64,000 bases of DNA from Pedobacter sp. HDW13 (lineage in GTDB: Bacteria > Bacteroidota > Bacteroidia > Sphingobacteriales > Sphingobacteriaceae), in NCBI RefSeq assembly GCF_011303555.1, contig NZ_CP049868.1:3658001-3722000 (forward strand). Reading direction: 5' to 3'. This document shows positions 48,404 to 57,981 of the stretch, piece after piece; the first letter of the stretch is position 1, and every line of letters begins with the position of its first letter. A program made the translations under genes and the position numbers. The notes below the pieces were generated by a model that was not told the origin of the DNA, did no database searches, and saw only the letters and a program-made list of their open reading frames with translations.

Positions 48404-48429
48404 GACAGAGGTGTTGCTGCACCCCTGTC
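48404..48429. other. Hairpin between fecR and susC
   Basis: Stem GACAGAGGTG (48404-48413) / CACCCCTGTC (48420-48429), one mismatch, 6-nt loop. There is no T tract, so it is more likely an attenuating or mRNA-stabilising structure than a full terminator. Such a hairpin could uncouple receptor expression from the regulator genes. Confidence 0.4.
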
Positions 48430-48480
48430 AAGATAATTAAGCTAACCAAACGATTTACATTAACTCAATTACACAAATGT

Positions 48481-51400
48481 ATGAATAACTTATCATTTGG
48501 TAAAGGTTGTGGTACACCCGTACACATGCCTTTTCCAATAATTTTCCGGATAATGAAAATAACAACAGCTTTAATGTTGATTTTTATGACCTGTGCGTAT
48601 AGTAATGGAAAAGCACAGCGCGTATCCCTTTCCCTTCATAATGCCAAATTAGAAGAAGCTTTTAAAGAAATCAGTAAGCAAACCAGCTACAAGTTCCTGT
48701 ACAATGATGCGTTATTGAAAAATGTTGAGCGAATTAACCTGAATGTTGAAAATGAAGGTTTATCGCAGGTCATGTCGAAATTATTATTGAACCGGAATAT
48801 GGTTTATAAAATTATTGACCAGACAATTAGCATCAGTGCTGCGTCAGGCTCCAATGTATCAGGTAGTGGCATCGCTTTACAAGAGCCAATCAAAGGCGTT
48901 GTGAGAGATGAAGGAGGAGTTTTGGTTGGTGCATCAATTGTCGTTAAGGGGACAAACATTACAACCAGTACCAATTCCAAAGGTGAGTTTAGTATAAACG
49001 CACCTGCAAATGCAATTTTGATTGTACGCTTTATAGGTTATAAACCAAAGGAAGTAGCAGTTGCAAACAGGAAAAATATTACAATTCAACTGGAGGCTGA
49101 TAATCAAACCTTAAATGAGGTGAATGTAGTTTCTACTGGTTATCAAAACATTGATCGTAAATTATTTACCGGTTCAGCAACCAGAGTCAATGCGAAAGAT
49201 ATAGCACGGGCAGGTGTCCCAGATATCTCGCGGATGTTAGAAGGTCAGGTCGCCGGAGTTTCTGTTCAGAACGTAACGGGTACCTTTGGTGCAGCCCCTA
49301 AGATACGTGTACGTGGAGCTACTTCTATTTCAGGAGATAATAAACCGTTATGGGTAATTGATGGAATTGTACTTGAAGATATTGTTAATATTTCCAATGA
49401 AGCACTTTCTACAGGTGACCCAAATACGTTAATCGGTTCTTCAGTAGCTGGATTAAATCCAGATGATATTGAATCCTTCAATATCTTAAAAGATGCAGCA
49501 GCTACAGCGATGTATGGTGCACGGGCCATGAATGGGGTAATCATCGTAACAACCAAAAAAGGGAGAAATACCGATGGGGCACCTCAGCTCAACTACAGCA
49601 CAACGATGAGTATCTATAGTAAGCCCAGGTATGAGCAATTTAACATGATGAACTCAGGCGAGCAGATGAATGTGTTACTGGAGATGGAGCGAAAAGGATA
49701 CCTTAGTCATGCCGCCTCTAAAAATTCCAAAGATGGGGGAGTATTTAATAAAATGTATGATCAGATGTACCAATACGATCCGATCAACGATTCGTTTACC
49801 TTACGCAATGATGTTGCAAGTAGACAGCAATTCTTAAAACGCTATGCCGATGCCAATACAGATTGGTTTGATGTATTATTTAAAAATTCCCTGATGCAGG
49901 AGCACTCATTGAGTTATTCATCGGGTAATTCCAAATCTCAAACCTATGCTTCAACCAGCTTTATGAATGATGCCGGACAGACCGTTGGTGATAGGGTGAA
50001 ACGATTTACAGCGAACCTACGCACAAACTTCAAATTGAGCGACAAATTCTCTGGCGAGCTATTGTTCAATGGGTCTATTCGAGATCAGCGCACTCCAGGT
50101 ACCTTGACCAGAAGTGCAAATACATCCACTGGTGGATTCTCGAGGAACTTTGATATCAATCCTTACTCTTATGCGATGAATACAAGTCGCTTAATGACGC
50201 CATATAATGAGGACGGAAGTTTAGAGTATTTCAGGCGTAATTTTGCCTCATTCAATATCCTGAATGAACTGGAAAATAATTATATCGAACTGGGATTAAA
50301 TGAGCTTAAGGTACAGGGAGGTTTTAAATATAAAATACTTCCACAATTAACCTACTCTGTTGATGGTTCTTACCGTTATGCCTCCACTATGAGGAAGCAC
50401 TATGTCATGGAAAATTCCAATATGGTACTGGCTTACAGGGCACATGGCAATGATCCATTTATTATGGAAAACAATCCATTCTTATTTAGGGACCCTAACT
50501 TGCCAACAGCAGCCTTGCCATTTGTCACGCTACCTGATGGTGGCTTTTATAATGCCAACAGTGATAATCTAAAGAGTTACTATGTGCGTCACAATTTGGA
50601 GTACGATGCTAAATTTAAGGGAAAACATCGCCTGAATTTATTTGGGTCGATGGAGCTACGTTCAACAGACAGGCAATATGACAATTTTGATGGAGTAGGT
50701 TATCAGTATACCAACGCAGGCCTGGTACATCCCGACTATAAATACTTTCAGGATGCGATGTACCAAAACCGGCCATACTTTGGAATGGGTTATTCAAAGG
50801 ATCGCTTTGCTGCGATGATGTTGCGCGCAGCATATGCCTTTGCAGATAAATACAGTTTCAATTTCACGACTCGTGTAGACCGTTCGAATATGCTAGGCAA
50901 GACTACAGCGAAAAGTAAAGCATTAGGCTGGTTACCAACCTGGAATATTTCAGGGGCGTGGGATATCGACCAGGAAAAATTCTTTAAACAAGACAACTGG
51001 CTAATAGGTGGCGCCCGTATACGTGGTACCTATGGTTTGGTCGCCAATTTAGGAAATGCCAGAAACAAGTCCGTTTTGTATTTTAATGGCATCACCATGA
51101 GGCCCATTGAAGCCGATAAGGAACAGTATGTCAATATTGGCTCCCTGGAAAATGCCGACCTAACCTGGGAAAAACTATATGAAGGTAATATTGGAGCGGA
51201 TCTGGCTATGTTCAATAGGAAAATTGATGTTACCCTGGATTATTACAAACGCAATATCTTCGACTTGATAGGGCCTGTTACAACATCTGGTTTAGGGGGC
51301 AGGTAATCAAGACAGCCAACTATGCAACTATGTCTGGACAGGGATTTGAAGCAACCATTGCAGGCTATCCAATCAAAAAAGGAGATTTCAAATGGCGTTC

Positions 51401-52178
51401 TTCCTTCAACTTTGGATGGAATAAGAACAAAATTACCAAACTGGAAATTAACCCGGTCATCAATGATCTGGTACGTGCTGAAGGAGGCCCACTTGAAGGC
51501 TACTCCCAACGCGGTTTATTTTCCGTTCAATTTGATGGCTTAAACCCGGAATATGGTTATCCAACATTTATTTCCGAGACTGGGGTACGCAATGCGCTAC
51601 GCCTTGATTTCCAAAGTACAAAAAAAGATTTCTTAATATACCATGGGCCGGTAGATCCTACCTTCACGGGAGGTTTTTATAACCAGTGGGCTTATAAAAA
51701 CTTCTCTTTATCTGCATTATTTACATTTAGTGCTGGAAATTATGTGCGTCTAGCCCCTGTCTTTGGGTCGGAGATGAGCGATGATATTGGAATGAACAAA
51801 GAGTGGTTAAACAGATGGATGGTGCCAGGTGATGAAAAATACACCAATATACCTGCCACCATCGACCCATTGGTCGCTTTCTTTCAAATGTCAACTAACC
51901 CAGGTTATCCATATAGTGCCTACAACCTATCTGATGCACGTGTGGCAAAAGGAGATTTTATTCGCCTGAAAAATATTACCCTGGGCTATAGTTTGCCTAA
52001 GTCTATAACAGAGCGGTTAAAAGTGAGAAATATCGATGTAGCCATTGTAGGCAATAATATTAGCCTGTTGTATGCTGACAAGAAGTTAAATGGGGCTGAT
52101 CCAGAATTTTTTGGTAGCGGAGGAGTCGCTTTACCGGTTCCAAGACAGTTTACATTTTCCCTAAAAGCTGGTTTTTAA
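48481..52178 (+). CDS. SusC/RagA TonB-dependent transporter with STN signalling domain (one-base frameshift)
   Basis: Two frames (48481-51306 and 51330-52178) make one ~1232-residue protein. A long signal region ends near GKAQ, then an STN domain (RVSLSLHNAKLEEAFKEISK, residues ~45-115), a carboxypeptidase-like domain (IKGVVRDEGGVLVGASIVVK), a plug (VDGIVLED-like segment as VIDGIVLEDIVNIS, AMYGARAMNGVIIVTTKKG) and a barrel. The break is at the G run 51295-51299: one extra G turns the ending GLGGR-stop into GLGGQVIKTANYATMSGQGF, typical SusC sequence. The STN domain identifies it as a transducing receptor that talks to FecR, unlike the SusC at 4204. Confidence 0.9.
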
Positions 52179-52196
52179 CAATTAAAATGCAATCTA

Positions 52197-53651
52197 ATGA
52201 ATATAAGAACACTATATAGCATATTGGGATTTACATTCCTTGTACTGATGACACAAGGCTGTAAGAAATATTTTCAGGTTAATCCGGATATGCGTACCGA
52301 AATGGATTCTGCCGATAAGGTGGGGCAATTACTGGTTACTGCTTACCCTTCTACAGATTACTTTCTATTTGGGGAGACTGCTTCGGATAACGCTACGGAT
52401 AAAGGACCTGGAGCTTATGCAACCAATGATGTGGCACGCGGTAGCTATTATTGGGAGGAACTTACGCGGGCAGACGACTCCTATTCTCCAAGCAAATACT
52501 GGTTGGATATGTACAAAGTCATTGCAGCAGCCAATCATGCCATCGAAGCAGTGGATGACAACGGTTTTGGCATTAAAGGGCAACAGTTCAAAGGAGAAGC
52601 ATTAATCTGCAGGGCATACGCACATCATATGTTGGTTTCTCTATTTTCCAAAGCTTATCAGATTGGAGGAGACAATGCTACCTACGGGATACCTTATTTG
52701 ACTACACCCGAAAAAAATGCCATCCAAAACTACGACCGTGGAACGGTGGCCTCTGTTTACCAAAATATTGAGAAGGACCTTTTAGCAGGCATGAAGTTGA
52801 TTCGAGGTATAACCTTCAAGTCTTCCAAATTCCATTTCAATGAGCAGGCAGTTAATGCCTTTGCTGCCCGCTTTTATCTTTTCAAAGGAGATTATGATAA
52901 AGTAATCCAATACAGCTCGGCTATTTTTCCAGAAAATAATTTCAAGCAAAATATTCGTCCGGTGGCAGGTGCATGGAAAGCAATAGGAAATCCAAACCAG
53001 CAATTTGGCAGTTCTACGGCAAATTACAATCTATTGATGGCTAATGTATTTACCAGGTTTGCATACTCATCTGGTGCAAATCGCTACGGAGGGGGTAAAC
53101 TATTTACGTCCATGATTACCGAAAAAAATGTAACTGGAAAAGGGTTCTTCCAATACCTGACATCAACTGGTGGCGATGCTGAAAAACCAAACCTGAACAA
53201 ATATCCGGAATATCGGGCAGACGAAAATTATTACAGTGTACAGGTATTGTTTTCAGCAGATGAAGCCCTGATGAACAGAGCTGAGGCCTATATCTACAAA
53301 GGACAGTATGATTTAGCATTGAAAGATCTAAACGATTTTGCAGCAGTACGCATTGATGCTTATGATGTGAGCCAACACGCCATTACCCAGCAAAAAGTCC
53401 TGGATTTCTATAACACCACGGACATCAAAGAAGGCCTAATTAAAACGGTATTGGATTTTAGGCAAAAAGCATTTGCTCATGAAGGTTTGCGTTGGTTTGA
53501 CATCAATCGCTATGGAATTGAGATTGTGCATAAATATTATGATAGCAATATGGTTGAGACCACGGATATACTAAAAAAGGATGATCCAAGACGTGTTTTT
53601 CAATTACCGGAAAGTAGCTCCCTCTCTGGCCTACCCAAGAACCCAAGATAA
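52197..53651 (+). CDS. SusD/RagB-family lipoprotein
   Basis: 484 residues with a lipoprotein signal (MTQGCKKYFQ, Cys22). The SusD fold is supported by the N-terminal helices (KVGQLLVTAYPSTDYFLFGE), KGEALICRAYAHHMLVSLFS, and the C-terminal LMNRAEAYIYKGQYDLALKD, and by FRQKAFAHEGLRWFDINRYG. It starts 18 bp after SusC. It captures the ligand at the surface for the SusC at 48481. The neighbouring metallopeptidase suggests that the ligand is peptide or glycopeptide in nature. Confidence 0.92.
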   Translation: MNIRTLYSILGFTFLVLMTQGCKKYFQVNPDMRTEMDSADKVGQLLVTAYPSTDYFLFGETASDNATDKGPGAYATNDVARGSYYWEELTRADDSYSPSKYWLDMYKVIAAANHAIEAVDDNGFGIKGQQFKGEALICRAYAHHMLVSLFSKAYQIGGDNATYGIPYLTTPEKNAIQNYDRGTVASVYQNIEKDLLAGMKLIRGITFKSSKFHFNEQAVNAFAARFYLFKGDYDKVIQYSSAIFPENNFKQNIRPVAGAWKAIGNPNQQFGSSTANYNLLMANVFTRFAYSSGANRYGGGKLFTSMITEKNVTGKGFFQYLTSTGGDAEKPNLNKYPEYRADENYYSVQVLFSADEALMNRAEAYIYKGQYDLALKDLNDFAAVRIDAYDVSQHAITQQKVLDFYNTTDIKEGLIKTVLDFRQKAFAHEGLRWFDINRYGIEIVHKYYDSNMVETTDILKKDDPRRVFQLPESSSLSGLPKNPR

Positions 53652-53684
53652 AATGAAGGAAATAAATAAACATATAAATAGAAT

Positions 53685-55112
53685 ATGATTATGAAAAAAT
53701 ATTATATACCGCTTTTTTTGTCACTTATCATTAGCGCTGCAGGCTGCAGAAAAGCTGAAAAAATTGATTTTCAATTCAATAAAGATTTGGACTATGTCCC
53801 TATTGAATTAGATAATTGGCTATCGGGGAATTTCACCAATCCTTATAACATGGAGATCGTCTATCGGTTTGACCGGTATAAAATGGGGGAATTAAAACAA
53901 AATTTATCCCCTGCAAAGGAAGAGAAAGTGAAGGAGCAAATGGAGATGATCAGGAATGGATTCATTGTTCCCTTTGAAAAAGCTGCAGGTTCGGTTTTTG
54001 CGAAAACTTATTTTCCTAAAGAATGGGTCTTATCTGGTTCCTATGCGGTCACCTCAGATGGGCGTATATTAGCCCTTTCTTCCGGGGGACGCAGTATTAC
54101 TATATATGAAGTAAACACTGCTGATACGACAAATGCTGAGGTAACCCGGGCGAAGTTAAAGACTGTTCATCATGAGTATGCCCATACCCTGACACAGATT
54201 ATTCGTATCCCGCGCGAGTTTGAATCCATCTCCGAGGCAAACTATTCTGCAGATTGGCGCAGTAGTTTTACCTATCCTGATGCAATAAATGATGCACAGG
54301 GCTTTGTATCACGCTATTCAAGGGCCAATGTAATGGAAGATTTTGCGGAGACTGCTGGATTTCTATTGGTATATGGACAGCTCTGGTATGATACCCGCGC
54401 TGGAAAAATACCTGCTTCAGGTTATGATATCCTGAAGAAAAAAGAAGCTGCATTAGTCAAATTCTACAGGGATAGTTATGGGGTAGATTTCAGAAGGGTA
54501 CAACGTGAAATGGCACAGGCCATGTATACCCGCTTTAACGATAAGCAAAAGCAGTCTTTTGCCTACTGGTTTTTTGATCAGGCTACCTTCACTTACACCT
54601 TGCCCTACAACACAGCGGTGAGTTCAGCGGATTTAAAAACGAAGGTAAACAATTTCATTACCAAGGCGCCCTTGGCAGCCAATACCCAATTCGACAAGTA
54701 TGTTGTAAAAGATCTGACTTTCCTATTTACACCCGGAGCTTTAATTCCAAATAGTAATGCCAAACAAGGGGATTTGATTATCAGGGTTGGTTATCAGCGT
54801 AATACGGCCCCAGTAGCCTATGCCGATTATACGTTTAAATATTTAACAAACCCGGCAAACAACACGGTTAAATTTGATAAATCTACTCAAGGTACGGATG
54901 TAAACCAAAATGCGAACGCAAAATTGTTTATGACCCCTTTTATGGACGAAATAGCCAGCTATTTCACCAGTGGGAACTTTGTCCCGGAATGGTCTATAGA
55001 TGCCCCTTCCCGAACAAGATTAGATGAATTCTTTTTTGATTTTGGTGGTTTCTATAAAGAAGCAGATAAGGGTAGTTATATCAATTTCCCCTTACAAAGA
55101 GCGAGAAAATAG
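53685..55112 (+). CDS. Substrate import-associated zinc metallohydrolase lipoprotein
   Basis: 475 residues; a second ATG two codons in is equally possible as start. Lipoprotein signal ends SAAGCRKAEK (Cys21). The zinc motif HEYAH (residues 163-167) follows VHH, and Glu in VMEDFAETAGF (~218-222) can be the third ligand. This agrees with the putative zinc-binding metallopeptidase family (TIGR04549-like) found next to SusC/SusD pairs. The C-terminal ~170 residues are a separate beta-rich domain with DUF4843-like feel, unassigned. It probably trims a proteinaceous substrate at the surface before import. Confidence 0.85.
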   Translation: MIMKKYYIPLFLSLIISAAGCRKAEKIDFQFNKDLDYVPIELDNWLSGNFTNPYNMEIVYRFDRYKMGELKQNLSPAKEEKVKEQMEMIRNGFIVPFEKAAGSVFAKTYFPKEWVLSGSYAVTSDGRILALSSGGRSITIYEVNTADTTNAEVTRAKLKTVHHEYAHTLTQIIRIPREFESISEANYSADWRSSFTYPDAINDAQGFVSRYSRANVMEDFAETAGFLLVYGQLWYDTRAGKIPASGYDILKKKEAALVKFYRDSYGVDFRRVQREMAQAMYTRFNDKQKQSFAYWFFDQATFTYTLPYNTAVSSADLKTKVNNFITKAPLAANTQFDKYVVKDLTFLFTPGALIPNSNAKQGDLIIRVGYQRNTAPVAYADYTFKYLTNPANNTVKFDKSTQGTDVNQNANAKLFMTPFMDEIASYFTSGNFVPEWSIDAPSRTRLDEFFFDFGGFYKEADKGSYINFPLQRARK

Positions 55113-55144
55113 TATAAACAGTAGAAGTCTAATAAAATAAGAAG

Positions 55145-56458
55145 ATGAAAAAATTAAATAAACTTTTGTTTCTGGGTGTATTATTGTTCTTCGGTTGCCG
55201 TCGGGAGGATATTGACTTAGTTTTTGATAAAACGCCTGACCAGCGTATGGGGGAGTTACAAAAAGAAGTTAAACAGCAGTTGGTGGAAGCAAAATATGGT
55301 TGGCGGGTGCTTAGCTCAACCTTGACCAAAGGGACATATGGATTTTATATGGATTTTGATGCAGAGGGGAAGGCAGATCGTGTCCGTATGGTTTCCGACA
55401 TTGACAACGTGTCAAGTAAGGTAGTACGCACTTCTGGTTACCGCGTGAAATTGATTAACGCTCCCATGCTTTCTTTCGAGACATACACCTACATCCATCA
55501 ACTTGCAGATCCTGACCCTGGTGTAATTGGCGGTGAATATGGGGATGGCTTAAAAGCGGATATTGAGTTTGAACTGCAGCGCACAACTCAAGACTCTTTG
55601 TTCTTCAAAGGTCGTAAATTCCGTAGTGATATGATATTAATCCGTGCGAGCCAGGAAGAGCAGCGGGTGTATCTCTCTGGTAATTTCCTGAGCGTGATAA
55701 ATGAGGTAAAAAGCATATTTGCAAACAATCAAATCTCCTTATTCGACCACGCAGGTGTGACCTACCAGCTGACAATCAACTCCGATTCACGCACACTAGG
55801 TATCATGAGTTATGTTAATGATAAAATAGTAACAACCAATGATTTATTTTCTTATACCGCTGACGGGCTTCAAATAGGTAAAGGCATACCATTATTAAAT
55901 GGAGATGTCATTGCTAAAATTTTACTCCTCGGAGGTAAATTGTATGCAATTACTGGCAAAGGGGACAAACATGAAATCCGGGGTTCCCAAACACCCTTAT
56001 TGCCACTGGCAGACATGATGGGTAGCATGTATGCCAGAGTATTCTCTCCATTCAGGGTGCAGTACCCTGGGACCAACGCTGCTGGCGCAAATATTCTATA
56101 TCAGGTACATAGGCAGATCCCAGATCCACCAGTAGCAGGTGGTGCTTCAAAAATTGACCTGGATTTGCAATGGGACACAGCAAATAAATACATTTACCTA
56201 CAAGGCTATATGTATTATTCTGCTACACCTACGATGACGCGATACCGGTATAATTATACGTATGATAAAACAACAGGCTTATTCAAACTGAGCAATAAGG
56301 TGGTACAGTCTACAGGGTTTGCTTCTGTAGGATTAATGGACACTTTCCTTTTGAATAATGAATTCAAATTAGAATACTATTTTGACAGTGGAAATGCTTA
56401 CGGACGAATAGTAAGTAAGGACGGGAATGTTACTATGACTTTGATGCCCCTTAAATAA
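55145..56458 (+). CDS. DUF4302-type surface lipoprotein
   Basis: 437 residues with a lipoprotein signal (LLFFGCRREDID, Cys18). The sequence LVFDKTPDQRMGELQKEVKQ, then LVEAKYGWRV and TYGFYMDFDAEGKADRVRM, is the opening of DUF4302 proteins. These accompany SusC, SusD and the zinc metallohydrolase in many Bacteroidota, and the order here is the usual one. The rest is beta-rich with no catalytic motif. Probably a surface binding protein. It is the last gene of the locus; 33 bp separate it from the metallohydrolase gene. Confidence 0.85.
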   Translation: MKKLNKLLFLGVLLFFGCRREDIDLVFDKTPDQRMGELQKEVKQQLVEAKYGWRVLSSTLTKGTYGFYMDFDAEGKADRVRMVSDIDNVSSKVVRTSGYRVKLINAPMLSFETYTYIHQLADPDPGVIGGEYGDGLKADIEFELQRTTQDSLFFKGRKFRSDMILIRASQEEQRVYLSGNFLSVINEVKSIFANNQISLFDHAGVTYQLTINSDSRTLGIMSYVNDKIVTTNDLFSYTADGLQIGKGIPLLNGDVIAKILLLGGKLYAITGKGDKHEIRGSQTPLLPLADMMGSMYARVFSPFRVQYPGTNAAGANILYQVHRQIPDPPVAGGASKIDLDLQWDTANKYIYLQGYMYYSATPTMTRYRYNYTYDKTTGLFKLSNKVVQSTGFASVGLMDTFLLNNEFKLEYYFDSGNAYGRIVSKDGNVTMTLMPLK

Positions 56459-56625
56459 TCAATCCGAGCTTTAAAGGTAACCCATGTAAACTAGCATCAG
56501 TTATCGATGAACAAATGAGTGGAGTATTTTTATTTTTTACTCATTAGGATACATTAGTGGCAAGTGATTATAAATCTAGTAGGGTTTCCCGGTAAAATTC
56601 GGTGCTAGCGGTAGGTCGTAAGGAA

Positions 56626-56658
56626 ATGGGGACGACGCACTATTAGCGAAGTCCCCAT
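56626..56658. repeat. Degenerate inverted repeat on the right flank of the ECF/SusCD locus
   Basis: ATGGGGAC (56626-56633) pairs with GTCCCCAT (56651-56658). TAGCGAAGTCCCCA at 56644-56657 differs by one base from the end of the inverted repeat at 45109-45156. It appears to be a decayed relative of that element. Confidence 0.45.
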
Positions 56659-56855
56659 TGTTAACCAATTTTTTAAGAAAAACATTCACAATTGGTGAAT
56701 AAATTAGGGTCTTGGTAGTAGTGGCCAGTTATGGAAAAAAATGTCTTTAGCTACTTGTTGGAGAATCACTATAAGGTGAAGAGGGTAAGACAGGAACTGG
56801 ACAATGTTTTGCTCTGTGAGGGATTGGAGCCGCAACGGATACAGTATGATAATAA

Positions 56856-56915
56856 AAAACACTGTCAGAGGCACTTGCCTTGCCTTCATTAGAACTATTA
56901 GCGGTCTTTGGCAGG
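56856..56915 (+). pseudogene. 5' fragment of a second copy of the ATPase gene
   Basis: Reads KTLSEALALPSLELLAVFGR, matching residues 14-33 region of the ATPase at 38589 (KILSETLASPSSELLAVFGR) with closely similar DNA, then breaks off just before the Walker A Gly-Lys-Thr. It lies ~18 kb from the intact gene. Together with the 3' fragment at 40870 it shows that another copy once existed. Confidence 0.75.
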
Positions 56916-57121
56916 GTCATTTTACCAAAGTCTTTCCTAGTCTCTCAAAGGTAAGTTTGGCTTTAATGGAGGGTTCGAATTCCTCTATTTCGTCAATAAG
57001 CTTTAAGGTCAATGCTTTTTGGTTTTTCCAAATCGTTGTAAAACTACACGATTTTTGAATCTGCAGAATCACAATTTATTGTTATATTTAAGTAACGTAA
57101 TCAACTTAGTGTTTCCATTCA

Positions 57122-57898
57122 ATGTCTAACCAAGATACTTCGCTCTACCAATCTGCTAAAAAGATCTGGCGCACTGTTGTTAAAGAAAAACCCAATCGTC
57201 CCTACGAGCTTGAGCTACAACTTGAACTCCATAAACGTCTTCTACATCTCTTCCAGCCTGGTACTTACTATTATTATATATTCAATATTTTCCAGGCCGA
57301 ACTTGAGTTCGTCAGCCCTAGTATCAGCCATGTGCTGGGTTACATACCAGAAGAAATGGATATTCTTCGGTTACTCGACATCCTGCATCCACAGGATAAA
57401 CCTTATTTCCTTGAGTTCGAACGTCGGATCACAGAGTTTTTTGTCTCACTCCCGTTCGAAAAAATCCCTAAATACAAGATGCAGTACGACCTGCGTATGA
57501 GGGCAAAAAATGGTAGCTATATAAGGCTCCTTCACCAGGCGGTGCAAATTGACTATGACGAAAAAGGTTATTACCGTACCTTAGATATAGATACTGATAT
57601 TACGCATATAAAGCCAGAGGGGACACCCTGTTTTTCGATTATTGGGTTGGATGGTGAACCTTCCTATTTTAACATTAGCACCGATGTTGACCTTCGGCCA
57701 TCGACAGATCCTTTCACCCCAAAGGAACGCGAGGTGCTAAAACTGGTCATATCATGTTTTAACAGTAAGGAAATTGCTGAGGCTTTGTTCATCAGTCCAC
57801 ATACCGTTAATGCACACAGAAAAAATATCCTTCGCAAAGCACAGGTTCGCACTCCACAGGAACTTATCAGGAAAGCCTTCGAGGCGGGTTGGGTATGA
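57122..57898 (+). CDS. PAS-LuxR transcriptional regulator
   Basis: 258 residues, no membrane segment. Residues ~45-165 form a PAS domain (FVSPSISHVLGYIPEEMDIL, HPQDKPYFLEFERR, MRAKNGSYIRLLHQ). The C-terminal LuxR helix-turn-helix is clear (FTPKEREVLKLVISCFNSKE, IAEALFISPHTVNAHRKNIL). It is an orphan without receiver domain or kinase. A secreted protein gene starts 84 bp downstream in the same direction and may be its target. The ligand sensed by the PAS domain is unknown. Confidence 0.88.
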   Translation: MSNQDTSLYQSAKKIWRTVVKEKPNRPYELELQLELHKRLLHLFQPGTYYYYIFNIFQAELEFVSPSISHVLGYIPEEMDILRLLDILHPQDKPYFLEFERRITEFFVSLPFEKIPKYKMQYDLRMRAKNGSYIRLLHQAVQIDYDEKGYYRTLDIDTDITHIKPEGTPCFSIIGLDGEPSYFNISTDVDLRPSTDPFTPKEREVLKLVISCFNSKEIAEALFISPHTVNAHRKNILRKAQVRTPQELIRKAFEAGWV

Positions 57899-57905
57899 GG
57901 GGATA

Positions 57906-57925
57906 AATAGCTAACGCTAGCTATT
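57906..57925. other. Short perfect hairpin after the PAS-LuxR gene
   Basis: AATAGCTA (57906-57913) and TAGCTATT (57918-57925) with loop ACGC. There is no T tract, so terminator function is uncertain. Confidence 0.4.
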
Positions 57926-57981
57926 GGCGCTGTTCTGACAAATTCGGAAATTTATAGTATCAAACAAATAAATTTATTGTC

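Larger units (their letters stand above)
56459..57121. other. Gene-free interval with debris
   Basis: It holds the partial repeat at 56626 and the ATPase fragment at 56856 (listed separately). From 57058 back to 56918 the minus strand is open for ~45 codons (ending LTFERLGKTLVK-stop exactly at the edge of the ATPase fragment). It reads like the tail of a lost gene I cannot name. An ATG at 56731 (+) opens ~50 codons (MEKNVFSYLLENHYKVKRVR) of unknown nature. No operon terminator with a T tract was found for the DUF4302 gene; a weak ATGAGT...ACTCAT stem near 56515-56550 is the only candidate. Confidence 0.45.

Noticed and set aside
56704..56889. 61-codon minus-strand frame
   Set aside because: Crosses the edge of the ATPase fragment and has no recognisable sequence; treated as chance.
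57830..57845. TTCGCAAA inside the PAS-LuxR gene
   Set aside because: A single half-site in coding sequence without the 21-bp partner or promoter box, so not counted as a fourth regulatory element.
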